Position numbers and translations under genes: made by a program
Notes under the pieces: generated by a model
What the model saw: the letters and a program-made list of their open reading frames with translations, nothing else
Databases searched by the model: none
Told to the model about the DNA's origin: nothing
DNA from: Maridesulfovibrio ferrireducens
GTDB lineage: Bacteria > Desulfobacterota > Desulfovibrionia > Desulfovibrionales > Desulfovibrionaceae
Reading direction: 5' to 3'
Length of the DNA: 64,000 bases
Assembly (NCBI RefSeq): GCF_016342405.1
Contig: NZ_JAEINN010000009.1
Location: forward strand, 1 to 64,000
Shown here: positions 9,545 through 17,823 of the stretch, in pieces
How the letters are laid out: every line of letters starts with the position of its first letter
Numbering within the stretch: the stretch's first letter is position 1

Positions 9545-11215
9545 ATGACTGAAAAATACATTGCTCAGGTTATTAAGAAAGATTCAAGATTGCAGGATAT
9601 ATGCATTTCCTCCGACAACAAAACAAAGCATATGTGGGGAAAATACGGCCCCCGCAATGAAACGAAGCTTTCATCAGAAGCTGATCCCCAAAAAATGATT
9701 CTACTCATAGGGTCCGGAATAGGGGTTACCGCAGAAATTTTACTGGAACAGACAAACCGTCCTCTGCTCATACTGGACTGCGAAGAACCTATTCTCGCCG
9801 TGACCGACTTAAAAAGAAAATTTCAAAATCATCAGAATGTCTGCTGGATAAACACATCCTCCCCGACCACAGCAGTCCGCCATATTTTAGAACTCAAACG
9901 GCAATATAAACTTGATATTCAACTGCTGACCATACCTTTTTACCTCAGACTTTCCCCTTTTTATACAGAAGTAACTCAGCTACTTCTGAACGAAGCAACT
10001 ACTAAGCCGCAACATCCGTCATGGCCGAAATTTCAATCTGAAAATCCCAGAATACTGCTTCTGACCAGCCAATACTTTTTGATGGGTGAAATTGTCGCGG
10101 CATGCGAAAGACAATCCATTCCGCATATGTTCATAAATATGGATGCCAAAGAAATGAACCTTGATATCTTTGTCTCCAGAATATCTTCAGCAATAAATAT
10201 TTTCAGGCCAGACTTTGTGCTGACGGTAAATCATCTGGGAGTCGATCAGGAAGGAGTCTTAAACACCTTACTCCATAAATTTGATGTCCCTATGGCTTCA
10301 TGGTTTGTCGACAATCCGCTACTTCTGCTCCCCCTTTACAAAGCTCAGGCCGACAGCAACACCACTCTCTTTACATGGGATGCCGACCGCATGGATTCTC
10401 TTAAGGACTTGGGGTTCCAAAACATATTTCATCTTCCGCTTGGAACAGATCAAACCAGATTCAACCCCGGTAATGGTTGCAGCAATCCCGAATGGGCCAG
10501 AGATATTTCTTTTGTCGGCAATTCAATGGTTCACAAAACAGCGCGCCGCTTAGAAGCAGCAGGACTTTCCGGCCCGCTAAGACTTCGCTGGAAAGAAATC
10601 GCGCATGAATTTGGAAAAAGATCAGAGCCCTCAGTCTTTAATTTTTTAAAAACTGATTACCCGGAATTAATTCCACATTATGATAATCTCAATTCCCCAT
10701 ACCGCAAACTTGCTTTTGAAACTCTTATCATCTGGCAGGCAACACTTGAATACCGCCTCGCATGTGTAAAACAAACGCTGAATTATTTACCTATGATAGT
10801 AGGGGATAGCGGTTGGAATGAACTACTGAAAGATGAAGAGACATGGGAATATCATTCTGAACTTTCATACTATGAAGATCTCCCTCGCTTCTACCCTTGT
10901 TCAAAAATAAATTTCAATTGCACCAGCCAGCAAATGAAAGGTGCAGTAAATCAACGAGTCTTCGACGTTCCGGCCTGTAACGGTTTTATTCTTACAGACC
11001 ATAGATATCAGATGGAAAATTTATTTGAACCCGGCAAAGAAATCGCTGTCTATTACAACACCGAAGAAATACCAGAGATGATAGAAAAATACTCTGCAGA
11101 GCCGGATTCAAGGACGAAAATAATAAAAGCAGCGCGAAAAAGAATCATGGCCGAACACACATACGACTGCCGTATCAAAACTCTTATTAAATACATGCGC
11201 AAAGCATATACCTAG
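9545..11215 (+). CDS. CgeB-like glycosyltransferase (GT-B fold)
   Basis: A 556-residue cytoplasmic protein. The last third resembles CgeB/Glyco_trans_1_2 proteins: HLPLGTD near 298 marks the nucleotide-sugar domain, and the VPACNGFILTD segment near 475 with a following EPGKE is the family's sugar-nucleotide binding end. The N-terminal 150 residues form a separate Rossmann-like part containing LLIGSGIGV. It starts nine bases after motB, at the end of the motility operon, so flagellar or envelope protein glycosylation is a reasonable inference, not proven. Acceptor and donor are unknown. Confidence 0.7.
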   Translation: MTEKYIAQVIKKDSRLQDICISSDNKTKHMWGKYGPRNETKLSSEADPQKMILLIGSGIGVTAEILLEQTNRPLLILDCEEPILAVTDLKRKFQNHQNVCWINTSSPTTAVRHILELKRQYKLDIQLLTIPFYLRLSPFYTEVTQLLLNEATTKPQHPSWPKFQSENPRILLLTSQYFLMGEIVAACERQSIPHMFINMDAKEMNLDIFVSRISSAINIFRPDFVLTVNHLGVDQEGVLNTLLHKFDVPMASWFVDNPLLLLPLYKAQADSNTTLFTWDADRMDSLKDLGFQNIFHLPLGTDQTRFNPGNGCSNPEWARDISFVGNSMVHKTARRLEAAGLSGPLRLRWKEIAHEFGKRSEPSVFNFLKTDYPELIPHYDNLNSPYRKLAFETLIIWQATLEYRLACVKQTLNYLPMIVGDSGWNELLKDEETWEYHSELSYYEDLPRFYPCSKINFNCTSQQMKGAVNQRVFDVPACNGFILTDHRYQMENLFEPGKEIAVYYNTEEIPEMIEKYSAEPDSRTKIIKAARKRIMAEHTYDCRIKTLIKYMRKAYT

Positions 11216-11216
11216 A

Positions 11217-11248
11217 TAAAAAAAAACCCCTGAACAAAATTCAAGGGC
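11217..11248 (-). terminator. terminator of the fmdB-type operon
   Basis: CCCTGAA/TTCAAGGG pair across a short loop, and the A-run at 11219-11226 gives a U tract on the minus strand after the hairpin. The convergent glycosyltransferase gene ends just before it, so it may work both ways. Confidence 0.7.
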
Positions 11249-11292
11249 TTAAATTACATTTTTGCTTTCCGCCCGGAAAGCTTAGTCTAACC

Positions 11293-11523
11293 TCATGAAA
11301 ATCCGCCAGCCCCACATCCCCCCGCTCCGGAACCTCCGGATGGCGAAGAATATGAACCGTTTCCGGAACTTCCGTCAGACAAATGACCAATGCAAGCCGA
11401 AATCAATTTGATAGTATCCTGACTTCCGCAGGATAAACATTCAGGAGATTCAGAATTTGAAACTGAAACCAACTCCTCAAAAATATGCCCGCATTTATTG
11501 CATTTATATTCATAAATAGGCAT
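11293..11523 (-). CDS. FmdB-family zinc-ribbon protein
   Basis: A 76-residue protein beginning MPIYEYKCNKCG, the hallmark of the FmdB/CxxC-CxxC regulatory zinc ribbon. The four ligands are C8, C11, C29 and C32. A Gly/Ser-rich tail holds one further cysteine (GGCGAGG). The molecular role of the family is not established. The start follows AGGGA at good spacing and lies three bases after the stop of the TGA-containing gene at 11527-11682, so the two are one operon. A terminator lies 45 bases after its stop. Confidence 0.88.
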   Translation of the reverse strand: MPIYEYKCNKCGHIFEELVSVSNSESPECLSCGSQDTIKLISACIGHLSDGSSGNGSYSSPSGGSGAGGCGAGGFS

Positions 11524-11526
11524 AAA

Positions 11527-11682
11527 CTATTTTCCCTTACGTCCTGTCTTCTTTTTTACATCAGACTGCGCACGGCAGCCTCCAGCAGGACGTCACGGCT
11601 GAATTCCAAGTTTAGGCATAACAAACTTAAGTAAAATAAAGACTCCACCGACAACGGCAAGAAGACCTAGTAAATCCATCAT
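11527..11682 (-). CDS. probable 51-residue membrane selenoprotein with in-frame UGA
   Basis: Read with TGA (11593-11595) as selenocysteine, the gene gives 51 residues: a membrane helix (about residues 3-22), then MPKLGIQP, Sec30, then RPAGGC and a basic tail KKKTGRKGK ending at TAG. GAGGT lies six bases before the first of two adjacent ATGs (11682 or 11679). Immediately after the TGA, GGCUGC (11580-11575) pairs with GCAGUC (11569-11564) around a five-base CGUGC loop whose second base is G, 18 bases from the UGA; this matches the known bacterial SECIS layout. CGUCCUG and CAGGACG (11592-11586 / 11546-11540) add an outer stem. Without readthrough a 29-residue helix remains and 21 open codons ending three bases before fmdB would be unexplained. 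Sec30 and Cys36 could form a selenenylsulfide pair. Function is unknown. Confidence 0.78.
11540..11592 (-). promoter_or_regulatory. SECIS-like hairpin following the UGA codon
   Basis: The apical stem is six pairs including one G-U (11580-11575 with 11569-11564) with loop CGUGC; the distance from UGA to loop is 18 bases, within the 16-37 known for bacterial elements, and one of the first two loop bases is G. A perfect seven-pair outer stem begins at the base directly after the UGA. Confidence 0.7.
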
Positions 11683-11785
11683 ATCAGACCTCACAAGATT
11701 ATTTCTGGTTCATATACCAAGTAACGATTGCATCGAAAAAGTCAATCGCAAGACAAAGAACCAATCTCGAATAATGATACCATTC

Positions 11786-13516
11786 TTAATATTCTAGATC
11801 TACATAAAATGAAAAAGTTGACCCCTCACCCATCAGACTTTCTACCGAAAGGACCCCACCCATCATTCCAACCAACTTACGTGAAATAGGAAGACCTAAA
11901 CCGGTTCCACCATATTTTCGAGAAGTTGACGAATCCGCTTGAGTAAAACTTTCAAAAATAGTGCTAATCTTATCCTGCGGTATCCCTATCCCTGTATCTG
12001 AAACAGAAAAAACAATTCTTGCTGCATCATCTACAGCAACACAAACTTCAACAATTCCTTCGCCGGTAAATTTTATGGAATTACTGATTAAATTTGTCAA
12101 AACCTGCCGGATGCGTGTCGGGTCCCCGATCACTTTTTCAGGAACTGCATCTGTCACCTTGCAGAGAATTGTAAGCCCTTTTTTAGCGGCTTCTACATTA
12201 AGCACAGACACAACCCTTTCTATCATTTCACGAAGAATAAATTGATGCTTCTCAATTTCTAAATATCCCGCTTCTATCTTAGAAATTTCAAGAACATCAT
12301 TTATAACTTCAAGCAGCGACTCCCCCGCAGTCCCTGTCACTTCCAAAAAATATTTTTGATCGTTGTCCAGCTTTGTCTCTTTAAGCAATTCAACCATTCC
12401 AATAATCGAGTGCATAGGTGTACGTATCTCATGACTCATGTTCGCCAAAAATTCACTTTTAACTCTATTGGCAACTTCAGCCCGTTCTTTCTCTTCCTGC
12501 ACGAGGTCCAAAGTAGCATTTATTGAATCCGAAAGATCAGTCAATTCGTCATCACCATTTAGTCTCACCTGCAAACGCCTCTCTCCTCCGGTAATACCTT
12601 CAGTAACGCCTTCGGTCCCGTCCGCAAAAAGTTGAGCTTTAAGATTTTCAACACGTGATACAAAAAAATAATTCACAAAAAAATAAGTACAAGCCCCGAT
12701 AACAATCAAAATTGCCAAAGAAAAATACATAAAATTAAAGGTCATAGACGAGCATATGGCATAAATATCCTGTCCCATTTTCAACTTAAGCGAAACAAGA
12801 GGTTTACCGAGAACATCCTTCAAAACCTTATAGCCTACAGCGGGAACGCCCACAAAAGAAGAAGAATCAAAAAAGACTCCGTCTTCCTTATTATCCTGCA
12901 ACTCAGTTAATGAAAGCTGCATATGAAGATTTTTTCCTAATTCTACGATATCTTCGTCTCCAAAAAAACGGCCCATGACCAACGTTCCGCGTGGCTCTTT
13001 ATCCATTAAGCTGTTCATTATTTTATGAGAAGAAATCATAACAATTGAGTGAGAAATTCTAAGCAGACCGCTTTTACCTTCTTTTCCTGTAGCCTCAATT
13101 AAAGCCTTTCCATTGCCTCCCTCGTGAATGAAACATCGTTGAACATCATCAGTACTAACAGTGGAGTGTGCGTCAAAGATCTTCCCGTCATTATCGATAA
13201 ATAAGACAAAATCCACATTCAAAGTATTAAATACTTCTGGAACGAGATTCGAGCTGATAAATTTTTCATTATGATCTTTCATAAATTGGAAAGATCCATC
13301 CCACCATGCCCAGTCACTACATGAACGACCTAGCTCTTCTATTGATTTTGATACCGCATAAAAAACACGATCAAAATTTTCTTCAACCAAAGACTTCTCG
13401 ATCAGATATGAACTGTGCTTCATAAACTGAGAAATGCCGCCCCATGATCCTATCAGCATAGTTGCGCACATAAGCAAAACGCCAACCATAGTCTTAGTTT
13501 TTAAACTAACTCTCAT
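11786..13516 (-). CDS. CHASE4-domain sensor histidine kinase
   Basis: A 576-residue membrane sensor. An N-terminal helix (about 10-30) and a second helix (about 258-285) bracket a periplasmic CHASE4 domain with the typical DWAWWD motif near residue 68. A HAMP-like linker follows, then a HisKA domain with phospho-acceptor H362 in NMSHEIRTP, and an HATPase domain with the DTGIGIP and GGTGLGLPISRKL boxes. It ends shortly after the catalytic domain, with no receiver, so a separate response regulator is needed; none is adjacent. AAGGAG lies seven bases before the ATG. It lies upstream of the selenoprotein gene with a 103-base gap. Confidence 0.9.
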   Translation of the reverse strand: MRVSLKTKTMVGVLLMCATMLIGSWGGISQFMKHSSYLIEKSLVEENFDRVFYAVSKSIEELGRSCSDWAWWDGSFQFMKDHNEKFISSNLVPEVFNTLNVDFVLFIDNDGKIFDAHSTVSTDDVQRCFIHEGGNGKALIEATGKEGKSGLLRISHSIVMISSHKIMNSLMDKEPRGTLVMGRFFGDEDIVELGKNLHMQLSLTELQDNKEDGVFFDSSSFVGVPAVGYKVLKDVLGKPLVSLKLKMGQDIYAICSSMTFNFMYFSLAILIVIGACTYFFVNYFFVSRVENLKAQLFADGTEGVTEGITGGERRLQVRLNGDDELTDLSDSINATLDLVQEEKERAEVANRVKSEFLANMSHEIRTPMHSIIGMVELLKETKLDNDQKYFLEVTGTAGESLLEVINDVLEISKIEAGYLEIEKHQFILREMIERVVSVLNVEAAKKGLTILCKVTDAVPEKVIGDPTRIRQVLTNLISNSIKFTGEGIVEVCVAVDDAARIVFSVSDTGIGIPQDKISTIFESFTQADSSTSRKYGGTGLGLPISRKLVGMMGGVLSVESLMGEGSTFSFYVDLEY

Positions 13517-13564
13517 TCATAACTCCTTAGAATATGAAACGTTCCTACTCACGTACTAACTATA

Positions 13565-13599
13565 TAAAAAAAAAGAAACCGGATTAATACCCGGTTTCT
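13565..13599 (-). terminator. terminator of cysS
   Basis: GAAACCGG (13575-13582) pairs with CCGGTTTC (13591-13598), followed on the minus strand by a U tract of about nine. It lies 31 bases after the cysS stop. Confidence 0.85.
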
Positions 13600-13629
13600 T
13601 TAATAACTGATTTATGTCGTGTTGTTATT

Positions 13630-15087
13630 TCAAATTACGTCCCAAACTGGGCCTTGAGGAGTGTCTTTAACCTCAACCCCAAGCTCAGTAAGAGCATCTC
13701 TGATCTTATCAGATTCCGCAAAATCTTTATTTTTTCTAGCATCTTGACGTGCAGCAACAAGCTCGTCCACTTTTGAAACTTCAATTCCCTTGCGTTCAAG
13801 CATGCAGAGCTTAAGCCCGGCTAAAAAAGTCTCAGGTTTTTCAGTGAAAATTCCTAAAACTTCGCCCCATTTCTTCATATCAGCAAGGATACGAGTCCAA
13901 GCATCGCGTCCACCTTCACTTTTACGCCATGCCTTATCTTCGGCAATGCGCCCGGCAAGACGGACAAGTGTGAAAATATACCCCATTGCTCCGGCTGTAT
14001 TCACATCGTCTTCCATAGCGGCGTCCCAACCCTTTTCTGCATCCTCAAGCTCGGTAAGAACTTCGGCAGGTAAAGCAGCTTTGGACCATTTAGCCTTTTG
14101 AAGAGCTTCTTCCATCTGCTCCATGGCAGAATAGACGCGGCGAATACCTTTTTCAGCTTCTTCGAGAGCTTCAAATGAAAAATCAAGTGGACTTCGGTAA
14201 TGCATTGTCAGCAAGAAATAACGCAGTGTTTCAGGGAGAAATTTTGCAATGATATCTCTGATGGTAAAAAAGTTACCAAGAGATTTAGACATTTTTTCTG
14301 AATTAATTTGAACAAAGCCGTTATGCACCCAGAAACGAGCCATAGGCTTTCCTGTCGCAGCTTCACTCTGAGCAATCTCATTTTCATGATGAGGAAAACT
14401 CAAATCCTGCCCGCCACCATGAATATCAAATGGAAGTGACAAATATTTTTCACTCATGGCTGAACATTCAAGATGCCAACCGGGACGACCTTGTCCCCAA
14501 GGACTTTCCCATGAAGGTTCACCCGGTTTTGCAGCCTTCCAAAGTGCAAAATCAAGAGGATCTTTTTTCTCTTCGCCCGGTTTAATACGTGCTCCGGATT
14601 GCAAATCTTCAATATTTCTACCGGAAAGTTTGCCGTATCCTTCAAAAGAACGGACTTTGAAATATACATCACCGGAAGGAGTGGAATAAGCGTGCCCTTT
14701 ATCAATGAGAGTTTGAGTCAGAGTCAACATCTCAGGGATATGCTCGGTACATTTCGGCTCAATATCGGCTCTGAGAATGTTAAGCTTATCCATATCCACA
14801 TAAAACTCACCGATGAATTTTTCAGCAAGTTCAGCAGCAGAAACGCCGGATTCATTTGCGCGATTGATAATCTTATCATCAATATCGGTAAAATTGCGTA
14901 CAAATGTTACATCATACCCTTTGTAACGCAGGTAACGAACCAAAACATCGAAAACAACAGAGGAGCGGGCATGCCCTATATGGCAAAGATCATAAGCAGT
15001 AATACCGCAGGCATACAAACTAACCTTATTGCCGTTAGAAGGAACAAATTCCTCTTTTTTACGTTCAAGTGTATTATAAAGGCGCAT
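13630..15087 (-). CDS. cysS: cysteinyl-tRNA synthetase
   Basis: A 485-residue class I synthetase that charges tRNA-Cys. The HIGH box appears as CHIGHARS near residue 36 and the KMSKS box as SEKMSKSLGNF near residue 266. Zinc ligands are the cysteine in YACGIT (C26), the cysteine in LECSAMS and the HHENE motif. The ATG at 15087 is chosen over a GTG six bases upstream because the AAGGAG site overlaps the GTG and is spaced five bases from the ATG. It ends with a clear terminator and lies downstream of an anchored hypothetical protein. Confidence 0.97.
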   Translation of the reverse strand: MRLYNTLERKKEEFVPSNGNKVSLYACGITAYDLCHIGHARSSVVFDVLVRYLRYKGYDVTFVRNFTDIDDKIINRANESGVSAAELAEKFIGEFYVDMDKLNILRADIEPKCTEHIPEMLTLTQTLIDKGHAYSTPSGDVYFKVRSFEGYGKLSGRNIEDLQSGARIKPGEEKKDPLDFALWKAAKPGEPSWESPWGQGRPGWHLECSAMSEKYLSLPFDIHGGGQDLSFPHHENEIAQSEAATGKPMARFWVHNGFVQINSEKMSKSLGNFFTIRDIIAKFLPETLRYFLLTMHYRSPLDFSFEALEEAEKGIRRVYSAMEQMEEALQKAKWSKAALPAEVLTELEDAEKGWDAAMEDDVNTAGAMGYIFTLVRLAGRIAEDKAWRKSEGGRDAWTRILADMKKWGEVLGIFTEKPETFLAGLKLCMLERKGIEVSKVDELVAARQDARKNKDFAESDKIRDALTELGVEVKDTPQGPVWDVI

Positions 15088-15177
15088 AGCCACTCCTTAT
15101 TCTCTTTGCTGATCCTAAAATTTCAATTTATGTAATTGCCGATTAAAAACTTCAATCATAACTCATAAACATGCCGA

Positions 15178-16080
15178 TCAGTTAGTTTGCGTTAACAGCT
15201 CGGTTGAAGCCGTAACCTCATATAAACTAAGCAGCTCCTCAAAACTGTTACCCATAAAAAGATAGAGAAGGGGAACAGATTTCACAGGCTCAACCCGAAC
15301 AACCAAGTGCTCGGGATTATCAATAAATTTTATCATTTCTCCATAAAAATCTTCGGCATAGCCATTTCCAAGACTTCTGGATTTTTGCATTTTGAGTTGA
15401 AGGTCTTCAAGCATCCCATCGCGGTATGCTGAAGGACTGATCTCCGCTGAAGAAGCAGAAGAATCAATCATTCTGGTAACCAGGGTGTTGTCATGCAAAA
15501 CAACCCCTCCGTCTAAAACTTTAACTCCGATTAAACCGCTTAGCCCGAAGCTGTCCAGCTTAACATCACCAAGATTAAAGCCTACATCCAGCCTGCAAAT
15601 ATCCTTACCGTCGAAGCGGAGTTTACGCACTGACATCCGTTTTGCTTCATCTTCATATATATAGTCGGCGGAGAGGTCAAAAGACAGGGCCTCATAGCCC
15701 ATTTTACGAAAATCACGAGTGAGAGTCCCCATGCTCATAAAATCAACAGGAACTGTTATACCTTTGGCTTCTCCCACGAAAAAATATGGAAACCGGTGAG
15801 TGTCATCAAATTTTTTAACTGAAACGCTCTCTACCGAGCAAGTTCCGCCAAGAGCAAAGTCGCATTGAACATTCCAGACTTTTATACTGCGGTCAAACGG
15901 GTTAATCATAGCCCGCTCAAAATCAATATTAACAATACTTGAATATTTATCAGTGACTTCTCTTACTTTTTGCGCGGAATAATCTTGAAGTTTAAAATAT
16001 CCTGCGACTGCGGCAATAACGATTACCGAGACACTCAAGATAAAAACTTTAAAATATGACTTTGTGCTCTTTCCTCTCAT
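15178..16080 (-). CDS. membrane-anchored hypothetical protein between ispDF and cysS
   Basis: Not recognised. The 300-residue protein has a lysine-rich N-terminus, one membrane helix (about 12-28), and a long predicted periplasmic domain rich in alternating beta segments, with two cysteine pairs' worth of residues only (CDFALGGTCS near 75-84 and one more at about 152). The texture resembles AsmA- or DUF945-like membrane-anchored periplasmic proteins, but no specific motif is seen. It starts four bases after ispDF and precedes cysS by about 90 bases, so it is probably co-transcribed with both. Confidence 0.6.
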   Translation of the reverse strand: MRGKSTKSYFKVFILSVSVIVIAAVAGYFKLQDYSAQKVREVTDKYSSIVNIDFERAMINPFDRSIKVWNVQCDFALGGTCSVESVSVKKFDDTHRFPYFFVGEAKGITVPVDFMSMGTLTRDFRKMGYEALSFDLSADYIYEDEAKRMSVRKLRFDGKDICRLDVGFNLGDVKLDSFGLSGLIGVKVLDGGVVLHDNTLVTRMIDSSASSAEISPSAYRDGMLEDLQLKMQKSRSLGNGYAEDFYGEMIKFIDNPEHLVVRVEPVKSVPLLYLFMGNSFEELLSLYEVTASTELLTQTN

Positions 16081-16084
16081 AATC

Positions 16085-17314
16085 TCAGCCTTTAATTACT
16101 CTCTTAAGACCAGTCACAGCAGCAACAGCTTTAATTCCTTTCTTTTCGCCGGTAAAGCCGAGCTTTTCTTCGGTGGTAGCTTTGACATTAACCTGAGATT
16201 TATCAAGCCCCATAAGTGAAGCAATATTCTTTTGAATAAGGTTCCTATGAGGAGAAAGTTTCGGTATTTGGGCGATTACGGTCAAATCAACATGAACTAT
16301 TTCTACTCCGGCCTCATCAGCCTTGGCGAGCACTTCTGTAACGATTATGCCGCTGGACATGTTTTCACAGGCTGCACTCGTATCAGGAAAATGAAATCCG
16401 ATATCTCCGCCACCGAAAAGACCTAATATAGCGTCCGCAAGAGCGTGTAAAAGAACATCGCCGTCTGAGTGAGCGACAACTTCAGGTCCGCCGGGAATAG
16501 GAACCCCACCAATTACCATAGGTCTACCGGGACCGTACCTGTGTACGTCATATCCCCAGCCGACACAGGGAACAGGCTGAATTTTTTCTTCAAGCTTTGC
16601 CAAATCTTCGGGATTTGTGATCTTCACGTTTGTCTCCTCTCCGGCACAAATATGGACCTTAACTTTTGACATTTCAGCCCCGAGCATTTCAACCCCAAAC
16701 ATCTCAACCATAGACGCGTCATCCGTAACATCCCACTTATTCTCATCCGCCATCTTATGTGCGGCAATAAGAACAGGCAGCGAGAAACCTTGCGGAGTCT
16801 GAACAGCTCGAAGATTAGATCTGACCAAAGTCTGTTTAACGATATCACCGTCAACTTCTTTAATTGTATCCGTTACTTCAACAGCCGGAATAACTGCGGG
16901 AAGTCCGTCTTTAAGCATATCTATAATATTGGAAACAAGAGGGCCGGAAGCAAAAGGACGAGCGGAATCATGAACCAGAACATGTTCACATCTGGCAGAC
17001 AAAACGCTAAGTCCGTTAAAAACGGAATCCTGCCGTCTTGCTCCACCGGCTACAACCTTAAAAGGCAAGCCGAGTGAATCTGATCCGTCAAGTTCGGAGA
17101 CAACTGTTTTCATTTCTTCAACCTGATCAGGCGGAAAAACAAAAACAATCCCTGAAATACGAGGTGTATTTGAAAAAGTAATGGCAGAATGCCAAAAGAG
17201 CGGAAAGCCCTTCCATAAAAGAAACTGTTTTTTAACCCCGCCGACAGTTGCAGCAAGGCGTGTACCGCTGCCTGCGGCTAAAATAACAGCCCAGACTTCA
17301 CCGGATGCGCTCAT
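16085..17314 (-). CDS. ispDF: bifunctional IspD/IspF isoprenoid enzyme
   Basis: A 409-residue fusion of two non-mevalonate pathway enzymes. Residues 1-235 are the IspD cytidylyltransferase (AVILAAGSGTRL near 9, VLVHDSARPF near 110, TPQGF near 175). Residues 245-405 are IspF (GWGYDVHRYGPGRP near 252 with zinc ligands Asp and His, AHSDGDVLLHALADA near 285, and the TTEEKLGFTG end). The ATG at 17314 has AGGGAG eight bases upstream; the GTG eight codons earlier lies on top of the upstream purine tract and is less likely. Fusion of the two is known in several alpha-, delta- and epsilonproteobacteria. Confidence 0.96.
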   Translation of the reverse strand: MSASGEVWAVILAAGSGTRLAATVGGVKKQFLLWKGFPLFWHSAITFSNTPRISGIVFVFPPDQVEEMKTVVSELDGSDSLGLPFKVVAGGARRQDSVFNGLSVLSARCEHVLVHDSARPFASGPLVSNIIDMLKDGLPAVIPAVEVTDTIKEVDGDIVKQTLVRSNLRAVQTPQGFSLPVLIAAHKMADENKWDVTDDASMVEMFGVEMLGAEMSKVKVHICAGEETNVKITNPEDLAKLEEKIQPVPCVGWGYDVHRYGPGRPMVIGGVPIPGGPEVVAHSDGDVLLHALADAILGLFGGGDIGFHFPDTSAACENMSSGIIVTEVLAKADEAGVEIVHVDLTVIAQIPKLSPHRNLIQKNIASLMGLDKSQVNVKATTEEKLGFTGEKKGIKAVAAVTGLKRVIKG

Positions 17315-17397
17315 AAAAATACTCCCTTCAACCCACACTCCTCCCGCGACCGCAGGATAAAATCAAAATATGGCCAGGGGAAGAGTCAAAAAAAAAA

Positions 17398-17770
17398 GAT
17401 GGAGTCGGACTGTAAGCCGGGTCTTGTTCCCGATAAAAATCGGGATGATCATCATTCCTCTAGGACGCATGTTACCATACGCCTCAAGCAACCTACCCGA
17501 AAGCTTCAGCCGGGCCGGCCTCAAACGCTTCCCTATTTGGTCTTGCTCCGGACGGGGTTTACCTAGCCGACCATGTCACCATGGCCGCTGGTGGGCTCTT
17601 ACTCCACCGTTTCACCCTTACTCCGGTGTATAAAACACCGGGGCGGTCTGTTTTCTGTGGCACTTTTCCCGGAATCACTTCCGCTGGGAGTTACCCAGCG
17701 TCCTGCCCTGCGGAGCCCGGACTTTCCTCCCCGGTTTTACAACCGCGGCGATGATCCGTCCAACTCCATC
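17398..17770 (-). ncRNA. rnpB: RNase P RNA (type A)
   Basis: The minus strand contains the conserved GAGGAAAGUCCGGGCUCC segment (near 17735-17715) and the 3' conserved part with GUAGGUUGCUUGAGGC-like sequence near 17505. The ends pair as the P1 helix: GAUGGAGUUGGAC at the 5' end with GUCCGACUCCAUC at the 3' end, one G-U. About 373 nt. The U-run directly after P1 (A-run at 17388-17397 on the plus strand) serves as the 3' terminator. It processes the 5' ends of tRNAs. Open frames in this stretch on the plus strand are spurious. Confidence 0.95.
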
Positions 17771-17796
17771 AAAAAAAAGGGGAGCGAAACTCCCCT
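17771..17796 (-). terminator. terminator of the C4 zinc-ribbon gene, abutting rnpB
   Basis: GGGGAG (17779-17784) and CTCCCC (17790-17795) with an eight-base U tract on the minus strand. The U tract touches the 5' end of rnpB. Confidence 0.85.
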
Positions 17797-17823
17797 GTAC
17801 TTTATTCAAATATCAAAACTTTA

